DNA from: an uncultured SAR116 cluster alpha proteobacterium
GTDB taxonomy: Bacteria > Pseudomonadota > Alphaproteobacteria > Puniceispirillales > Marisalimonadaceae
NCBI GenBank assembly: GCA_902593735.1
Contig: CACJJL010000002.1
Coordinates: 97,018 to 161,017 of the forward strand
DNA length: 64,000 bases
Reading direction: 5' to 3'
In this document: piece after piece, positions 60,794 to 64,000 of the stretch
Numbering within the stretch: position 1 is the stretch's first letter
Layout: each line of letters opens with the position of its first letter
Notes under the pieces: model-generated
Database searches by the model: none
Seen by the model: only the letters and a program-made list of their open reading frames with translations
Told to the model about the DNA's origin: nothing
Translations under genes and position numbers: made by a program

Positions 60794-61505
60794 CCAAGTT
60801 GTTATTTTTATTCTCAATATATTGTTTACTATAAATTTCATTTCGCCTATTTTGCAGGTAGAAAGATCTAATTTTGATGTAGGGGTCAGCTGAAAGATAA
60901 ATGTTGTCAATTGTTTTTGACATTTTGCCTCTCTTGTCAATTATATTAATAGGAATTTCAGCTAAGTTTAAATCATTAATTGAATTAGAAGATAAAGTTG
61001 CCATGTTTTGTCTGTCAAGGATTGTTCCAGTAAAATCCCTAGTAGTCTTTGGTCCAATAAAGGGGACCATCAAAAAAGGTCCCTCTGCAACATTTAATCT
61101 AGCAAGGGTTGATCCAAAATCTCTTTTTTTGACAACAGTTTCGCCTTTATCTAGATCATAAAAACCTAAGGTAAGTCCATTTAATAGAAACTTAGCTGAT
61201 GCTAAAATGGTATTTTCCATATCGGTTTGTAAAGCACTGTTAATTATAGTGTTAGGCGTATCCATCCATTGAAGATGATTGCTAACACCTGATCTTATTT
61301 CTGCAGGAACTTTTCTTATATAAGTCTTGCTAATAGGTGAAATTATTTTCTGATCTACATATTTGTTAAATTTAAATACATTTCTATTAATTTTTTCGAA
61401 TGGATCTTTGTTTTCAGATACAAGCTTAGTAGAACTGGAGCACCCATTTAAAATAAATGCAGCTGTTATGCATTTTATAAATAAGAATTTATATTTTTTA
61501 GTCAT
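60765..61505 (-). CDS. mlaA: Outer-membrane lipoprotein MlaA (VacJ)
   Basis: Removes misplaced phospholipids from the outer leaflet of the outer membrane. It is 246 aa. Lipobox LNGC puts the lipidated Cys at residue 22. The VacJ domain follows: KDPFEKINRNVFKFNKYVDQ, FLLNGLTLGFYDLDKG, FGSTLARLNVAEGPFLMVPFIGPKTTRDFTG and an end segment with SADPYIKIRSFYLQNRR. It is upstream of and overlaps mlaC, and is divergent from uvrD across 135 bases. Confidence 0.93.
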   Translation of the reverse strand: MTKKYKFLFIKCITAAFILNGCSSSTKLVSENKDPFEKINRNVFKFNKYVDQKIISPISKTYIRKVPAEIRSGVSNHLQWMDTPNTIINSALQTDMENTILASAKFLLNGLTLGFYDLDKGETVVKKRDFGSTLARLNVAEGPFLMVPFIGPKTTRDFTGTILDRQNMATLSSNSINDLNLAEIPINIIDKRGKMSKTIDNIYLSADPYIKIRSFYLQNRRNEIYSKQYIENKNNNLDAEFEKLLD

Positions 61506-61640
61506 TAAATAAACACATAATAATCATCAATATTAAAAATTTATTATTATTTATTTGTTAATTTTGTACAAGTTAAACCATCAATATGTTAGAAATATAT
61601 TAATATTACTCTTAAATTCTTATTAGAAAATATAAAAATC

Positions 61641-63878
61641 ATGACTCAATTTTATAATCATAAAGCATTTGTTGACCTTAATGATTCTCAAAAAGAGGCT
61701 GTAAAAAATCTTGATGGTCCTTTATTAGTACTTTCTGGTGCAGGGACAGGAAAAACTAGAGTTCTTACAGCAAGACTAGCAAACTTATTATATAGTAATA
61801 AGACTAAGCCGTGGAATATTCTTGCAGTAACTTTCACTAATAAAGCTGCAAAAGAAATGAGGAGTAGACTTGAAAGTTTAATTGGACCATCAGCGAATTC
61901 GGTGTGGTTAGGTACTTTCCATTCAATAGCTGCTAGGATATTAAGAGAAAATGCAGAAGTTGTAGGTTTAAATTCAAATTATACAATTATAACACCAGAT
62001 GATCAGATTAGGCTTCTAAAACAAATAATGATTGATCAAGATATTGACATTAAAAAATTTACTCCAAAAGCAATGTCTAATTTAATTAGTTCTTGGAAAG
62101 ATAAAGGATTTAAACCAGATGACATAAATCAATCTGACAATGATTTTTTCGCTAATGGTAAAGCAATAAATATATATAAAACTTATCAATCAAGATTAGT
62201 AACTTTAAATTCTGCTGATTTTGGTGATTTGCTGTTATATAATTTAACTATATTTTCGGAACATTTAGACATATTACAAAAATATCAATCTAAAATTTTA
62301 TATTTTCTAGTTGATGAATATCAAGATACAAATACCATTCAATACTTGTGGCTTAAATTATTTGCAAATAAATCTCAAAATATTTGTTGTGTAGGGGATG
62401 ATGATCAATCTATTTATGGTTGGCGTGGTGCACAAGTTGGAAATATTTTAAAATTTGAAAAGGATTATACTTCAGCAAAGGTAATAAAATTAGAAGAAAA
62501 TTACAGATCAACTGGCCGAATATTAGAAGCTGCCAACAGTATAATTGCCAATAATAAAGAGAGATTAAGTAAAAAACTTAAAACGTCTTATGGGGATGGA
62601 GACAAAATAGATTTATTTTCTGTATGGGATGGTGTTGAAGAAGCTAAAATAACTAGCTTAGAAATTGAAAATTTACACTCATGTGGTTTTAGATTTGACC
62701 AGATAGCTGTTTTAGTTAGAGCAGGGCACCAAACTAGATATTTTGAAGAAAGATTTGTAGATATCGGTATTCCATATAAAGTAATTGGAGCAAAATTCTA
62801 CGAACGTTTAGAAATTAGGGATGCTTTAGCTTATTTGAGAGTTGTTCAGCAACCTAACGATGATTTAGCTCTAGAAAGAATAATAAATGTTCCAAAAAGA
62901 GGATTAGGCACAAGTACAACCAGCTTAATACATTCATATGCAAAAAAAAATTATATTTCTTTTTTTTCAGCTGCTCAAGAATTGTTGTTGACTGATGAGT
63001 TAAGACCCAATGTAAAAAGAATATTACAAAATTTAATAAATCAATTTATTGACTGGAATAATCATAACAAAGAGATTTCTCATACAGACTTGGCTTTAAA
63101 AGTACTTGAAGAATCTGGGTATATAGGTCACTGGCAAAATGAAAATTCGATTGAAGGCGAAGGTAGATTAGAAAATTTAAAAGAATTGATAAATGCTATG
63201 AGTAGTTTTGATAATTTATCAGGATTTTTAGAGCATATATCATTAGTTATGGATGGAGATAATGAAGCTGAAGCAGGTGAAGTTTCTTTAATGACTTTAC
63301 ATGCTGCAAAAGGACTTGAATTTGAGGCTGTTTTTCTGCCTGGATGGGAAGAAGGTATGTTCCCAAGCCAGAGATCTATTGATGAATTAGGCTTATCAGG
63401 CTTGGAAGAAGAAAGAAGGTTAGCTTATGTAGGAATTACGCGTGCAAAAAAAAGACTTTTTATAACCTTTGCTGCCAATAGGCAAATTCATGGCTTATGG
63501 CAAGGGTCAATTCCATCAAGATTTATAAGTGAATTGCCAAAAAGGATTATTAATGAAAATATTGAGGGTAATCTTGGAGCAGATGTATCGAGCTATAATC
63601 AAATTGATTTTGATTTATCATCCAATAATTCATCCTATGGACCAGGATTTCTAAGAGCAAAACAGAACGGAATCAGAAGTCTTGATGTTTATAAAAATTC
63701 TCAATTTGACAAGAAACTATATGGACCTAATTTAAACTTCAGTGTTGGCCAAAGAGTTTTTCATCAAAAATTTGGCATGGGTCTTATTATTTCTTCAGAT
63801 GGAGATAAATTGAATATAAATTTTGATAAAGCTGGTGAAAAGAAAGTAGTATCAAGTTTTGTTAAAATAATAGAATAA
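61641..63878 (+). CDS. uvrD: UvrD/PcrA-type ATP-dependent DNA helicase
   Basis: Superfamily 1A helicase for repair and replication conflicts, 745 aa. It opens LNDSQKEAVKNLDGPLLVLSGAGTGKTR with Walker A at 33-39. Then come AVTFTNKAAKEMRSRL, TFHSIAARILRE, DFGDLLLYN, VDEYQDTNTIQYLWLKL, CVGDDDQSIYGWRGAQV, LEENYRST, VSLMTLHAAKGLEFEAVFLPGWEEGMFPSQRS and EEERRLAYVGITRAKKRLFIT. The C-terminus ends with the UvrD/PcrA tail domain (VFHQKFGMGLIIS). A second gene follows after 11 bases. Confidence 0.96.
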   Translation: MTQFYNHKAFVDLNDSQKEAVKNLDGPLLVLSGAGTGKTRVLTARLANLLYSNKTKPWNILAVTFTNKAAKEMRSRLESLIGPSANSVWLGTFHSIAARILRENAEVVGLNSNYTIITPDDQIRLLKQIMIDQDIDIKKFTPKAMSNLISSWKDKGFKPDDINQSDNDFFANGKAINIYKTYQSRLVTLNSADFGDLLLYNLTIFSEHLDILQKYQSKILYFLVDEYQDTNTIQYLWLKLFANKSQNICCVGDDDQSIYGWRGAQVGNILKFEKDYTSAKVIKLEENYRSTGRILEAANSIIANNKERLSKKLKTSYGDGDKIDLFSVWDGVEEAKITSLEIENLHSCGFRFDQIAVLVRAGHQTRYFEERFVDIGIPYKVIGAKFYERLEIRDALAYLRVVQQPNDDLALERIINVPKRGLGTSTTSLIHSYAKKNYISFFSAAQELLLTDELRPNVKRILQNLINQFIDWNNHNKEISHTDLALKVLEESGYIGHWQNENSIEGEGRLENLKELINAMSSFDNLSGFLEHISLVMDGDNEAEAGEVSLMTLHAAKGLEFEAVFLPGWEEGMFPSQRSIDELGLSGLEEERRLAYVGITRAKKRLFITFAANRQIHGLWQGSIPSRFISELPKRIINENIEGNLGADVSSYNQIDFDLSSNNSSYGPGFLRAKQNGIRSLDVYKNSQFDKKLYGPNLNFSVGQRVFHQKFGMGLIISSDGDKLNINFDKAGEKKVVSSFVKIIE

Positions 63879-63889
63879 TAAACTTAGTT

Positions 63890-64000
63890 ATGGATTTGTG
63901 GTCAATTAGAATTACTGTAGAGGATGAGTTCAAAGAATTATTTTCTGAATATTTTGAAGATTTTGATGGATATTTGTCATCTAGTTTATTTCAGGATAAA
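63890..64000 (+). CDS. Probable ribosomal protein L11 methyltransferase PrmA (3' partial)
   Basis: Open from the ATG at 63890 to the window edge (37 codons). The N-terminus MDLWSIRITVEDEFKELFSEYFEDFDGYLSS fits the start of a PrmA-type methyltransferase, and prmA commonly follows uvrD in alphaproteobacteria. The visible part is too short to show a methyltransferase motif. Confidence 0.5.
   Translation, partial: MDLWSIRITVEDEFKELFSEYFEDFDGYLSSSLFQDK

Overview
The window is about 64 kb of AT-rich, very densely packed chromosome. The gene order points to an alphaproteobacterium: carA / yqeY-dnaG-rpoD; zapA-6S RNA-5-formyl-THF cyclo-ligase; yebC-ruvC-ruvA-ruvB-ybgC-tolQRAB-pal-cpoB-tilS-ftsH-folP-glmM; serC-serA-hisZ-purA / rpoH / rluD; mlaA-mlaC; uvrD-(prmA). 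Low GC, short spacers, overlapping ends, frequent TTG starts and no mobile elements fit a streamlined, probably free-living marine lineage. That assignment is inferred from gene content and composition, not from a database search.

Layout. 0-4.2 kb: end of the periplasmic methionine sulfoxide reductase msrP, the AMPylase selO, an ELM1-family gene, an Lrp/AsnC regulator and greA. 4.2-13.3 kb: carA-carB, then yqeY-dnaG-rpoD and a CAU tRNA whose acceptor stem fits tRNA-Ile2. 13.3-17.6 kb: the most accessory-looking block, a three-gene sugar-acid cassette (arabinonate-type dehydratase, RraA-like aldolase, UxaA-type dehydratase) and a small ribbon-helix-helix protein. 17.6-22.6 kb: RNA methyltransferases, a Cro/LexA-like regulator, polyprenyl diphosphate synthase and an S49 peptidase. 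22.6-31 kb: glyQS, rpmE, a DUF6787-like protein, a MotA/ExbB-MotB/OmpA-like pair, an inositol-phosphatase-like protein that has lost metal ligands, efp and class I aldolase. 31-36.3 kb: zapA, 6S RNA, fthC, a YmdB-like phosphoesterase, yebC and ruvCAB, with ruvC frameshifted. 36.3-43 kb: the complete Tol-Pal system and tilS. 43-49 kb: ftsH, folP, glmM, thiD and a GST. 49-57 kb: serine, histidine and purine synthesis genes, rpoH, rluD and a DUF6476-like protein. 57-64 kb: threonine aldolase, a membrane protein, ettA, mlaC-mlaA, uvrD and the start of a probable prmA.

Almost everything is housekeeping: translation and tRNA modification, replication/repair, envelope integrity (Tol-Pal, Mla, FtsH) and core biosynthesis. 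I found no phage, insertion sequence, CRISPR array, restriction system or recognisable defence island. The observations most worth following are a one-base frameshift in a T run of an otherwise intact ruvC; a probable pseudoenzyme of the inositol monophosphatase family; the sugar-acid cassette next to the tRNA; an uncharacterised MotA/MotB-like pair separate from TolQR; divergent rluD/DUF6476 genes whose start codons interlock; and the fact that all eight convergent gene junctions have a gap of one base or none.
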